From assembly GCF_050571805.1 (NCBI RefSeq), contig NZ_CP192219.1: a DNA stretch of 64,000 bases; one strand, 5' to 3'. The notes below the pieces were generated by a model, which saw nothing but the letters and a program-made list of their open reading frames with translations, did not search any database and was not told the origin of the DNA. The stretch comes from Halodesulfovibrio aestuarii (lineage in GTDB: Bacteria > Desulfobacterota > Desulfovibrionia > Desulfovibrionales > Desulfovibrionaceae). The position numbers were made by a program, and so were the translations under genes. Of the stretch, positions 62,625 to 64,000 are shown one piece after another (within the stretch, counting starts at the first letter, position 1; each line of letters begins with the position of its first letter).

Positions 62625-64000
62625 CTATTTTGCAAAGCCTACTGCGCGACGTTCGCGAATTACAGTAACGCGAATCTGACCCGGGTAGGTAAGATTATTT
62701 TCAATCTTATCAGCAATCTCTTTACAGAGCAGGTAGGTTGAATCGTCATCAACGTTGTCGGAATTAACCATAACGCGGATTTCGCGACCAGCCTGAATAG
62801 CGTATGCTTTGGCTACGCCGTCAAATGCTGTTGCAATGCCTTCAAGTTCTTCAAGGCGTTTAACATAGTTCTCAAGGAGTTCTTTACGAGCTCCTGGACG
62901 AGCACCGGACAGAGAATCCGCAGCTTGAACGAGAACTGCAAGAGCAGTGGTTGGCGGGGTATCTTCATGGTGCGCTGCAATTGCATGCACAATGTCTTTA
63001 GCCTCACCGTATTTTTTAGCCAGATCAGCACCGATAAGTGCGTGCGGGCCTTCAACTTCATGGTCAACAGCTTTACCAAGGTCATGCAGTAAGCCTGCAC
63101 GCTTAGCCTTTTTAATATCAAGGCCAAGTTCAGCAGCCATCATGCCACAGAGAGAAGAGACTTCCAGAGAGTGTTGCAACACGTTTTGGGAGAAACTTGT
63201 GCGGTATTTAAGCTGACCGAGGAACTTGATAAGCTCTGGATGGATACCGTGAACACCAGCGTCGAAAGTAGCCTGCTCACCTACTTCACGAAGCTGAACT
63301 TCCAGCTCTTCCTGCACCTTGCGTACAACATCTTCGATGCGTGCTGGGTGGATACGGCCGTCACTGATAAGACGTTCGAGCGCCATTTTCGCAATCTGGC
63401 GACGCAGCGGGCTGTATGCAGAGAGGATGACTGTTTCTGGGGTATCATCAATAATGAGATCAACACCGGTGGCTGCTTCGATAGCGCGAATGTTACGCCC
63501 TTCACGGCCAATGATGCGTCCTTTCATATCTTCGCTTGGCAGGGTTACTGCGGTGACAGTTTGTTCACCAACATAGTCACCTGCGTAGCGCTGGATAGCA
63601 GTAGCAATAATATGCTGAGATTTGCGGTTAGCAGTCTCTTTTGCTTCCATTTCAATCTGGCGAACCATTTTAGCGGCTTCGTGCTTAGTGCGTGCTTCCA
63701 CTTCGTTGAAGAGGCGTTCTTTTGCTTCTTCGATGGTAAGTCCAGATACTTCTTGTAATTTCAATTCCTGCTCATCAAGTTTGGAGTCGAGCAGGGCAAT
63801 TTTGTCTTCGATTTTACGTTCTTTGCGGGTGAGGTCTTTTTCCAGAGAAAGCAATTCCTGCTCTTTCTGGTTAGCCTGTTCGCGTTTACGTTCTACACGT
63901 TCACTGAGTTCCTGAATTTTACGGTCGCGAGCTTTGGTTTCATTCTCACGGTCTTTAAAATCACGGTCAATTTCACGTTTTTGTTTATAGATCTCGTCCT
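62625..64000 (-). CDS. rny: Ribonuclease Y (5' end beyond the window)
   Basis: 458 codons are visible; the N-terminal membrane helix and part of the coiled coil lie outside. Endoribonuclease that starts mRNA decay, membrane-anchored. Order: charged coiled coil (ERVERKREQANQKEQELLSLEKDLTRKERK), KH domain (VTLPSEDMKGRIIGREGRNIRAIEAATGVDLIID), and HD domain with GLLHDLGKAVDHEVEGPHALIGADLA and IAAHHEDTPPT, then the C-terminal region ending RVTVIRERRAVGFAK. Full members are about 510-520 residues. Confidence 0.96.
   Translation of the reverse strand, partial: DEIYKQKREIDRDFKDRENETKARDRKIQELSERVERKREQANQKEQELLSLEKDLTRKERKIEDKIALLDSKLDEQELKLQEVSGLTIEEAKERLFNEVEARTKHEAAKMVRQIEMEAKETANRKSQHIIATAIQRYAGDYVGEQTVTAVTLPSEDMKGRIIGREGRNIRAIEAATGVDLIIDDTPETVILSAYSPLRRQIAKMALERLISDGRIHPARIEDVVRKVQEELEVQLREVGEQATFDAGVHGIHPELIKFLGQLKYRTSFSQNVLQHSLEVSSLCGMMAAELGLDIKKAKRAGLLHDLGKAVDHEVEGPHALIGADLAKKYGEAKDIVHAIAAHHEDTPPTTALAVLVQAADSLSGARPGARKELLENYVKRLEELEGIATAFDGVAKAYAIQAGREIRVMVNSDNVDDDSTYLLCKEIADKIENNLTYPGQIRVTVIRERRAVGFAK

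Overview
The window looks like chromosomal sequence from a sulfate-reducing deltaproteobacterium of the Desulfovibrio group with moderate GC (a Halodesulfovibrio-like organism is my best guess, by inference only). The basis is gene content: a CODH-family protein beside a GAF/sigma-54-type regulator, a DhaKL/DhaM-HPr-EI dihydroxyacetone phosphorylation operon, a c-type-heme chemoreceptor next to a tetraheme cytochrome, a tungstate (Tup) transporter, NifU-NifS-CysK-CysE, a fused CobA-HemD and both ADP- and AMP-forming acetyl-CoA synthetases. No rRNA, tRNA, CRISPR array, prophage or transposase was recognised. Both edges cut genes (a regulator at the left, RNase Y at the right).

Layout. 1-3 kb: N-terminus of a GAF-domain regulator and a CODH (CooS) homologue that has lost nearly all metal ligands, preceded by a sigma-54 promoter and three spaced palindromes. 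3-9.6 kb: serine dehydratase, DUF4345-like membrane protein, HD-GYP phosphodiesterase, prepilin peptidase, TauE/SafE and EamA transporters. 9.7-14 kb: dhaK-dhaL-dhaM/ptsI, in which the EI part has lost its PEP site. 14-22 kb: ADP-forming acyl-CoA synthetase, arsRC, YitT protein, TadZ/CpaE ATPase. 22-25 kb: tetraheme cytochrome and heme chemoreceptor. 25-28.9 kb: a tandem glycine riboswitch with no evident target, tgt, stomatin/NfeD. 29-36 kb: AsmA-like protein, BPL_N protein, valS, cobA-hemD. 36-42.5 kb: UXS-type epimerase, cysE, cysK, nifS, nifU, a second HD-GYP protein. 42.5-44 kb: AT-rich, gene-poor. 44-46.7 kb: amino-acid ABC transporter genes without an ATPase. 46.8-52.4 kb: rhodanese, YihY, rlmN, a secreted Cys-rich protein, Fe-alcohol dehydrogenase. 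52.5-55 kb: tupABC with a frameshift in tupA. 55-62.3 kb: exported protein, MFS transporter, and a tight five-gene run lytTR-acs-purN-lysR-AMMECR1. 62.6-64 kb: rny.

How it fits together. The sulfur genes give a path from serine (CysE, CysK) to cysteine and on to Fe-S clusters (NifS, NifU); the Fe-S serine dehydratase and a glycine sensor touch the same C2/C3 amino-acid pool. Dihydroxyacetone is phosphorylated by PTS-type chemistry. Acetate/acetyl-CoA is handled by two unrelated synthetases. A recurring theme is proteins that keep a fold but have lost catalytic residues: the CODH homologue, the EI domain of DhaM and the receiver domain of the LytTR regulator. Most transcription units end in clear hairpin terminators, and hairpins also sit between binding-protein and permease genes of both ABC systems.
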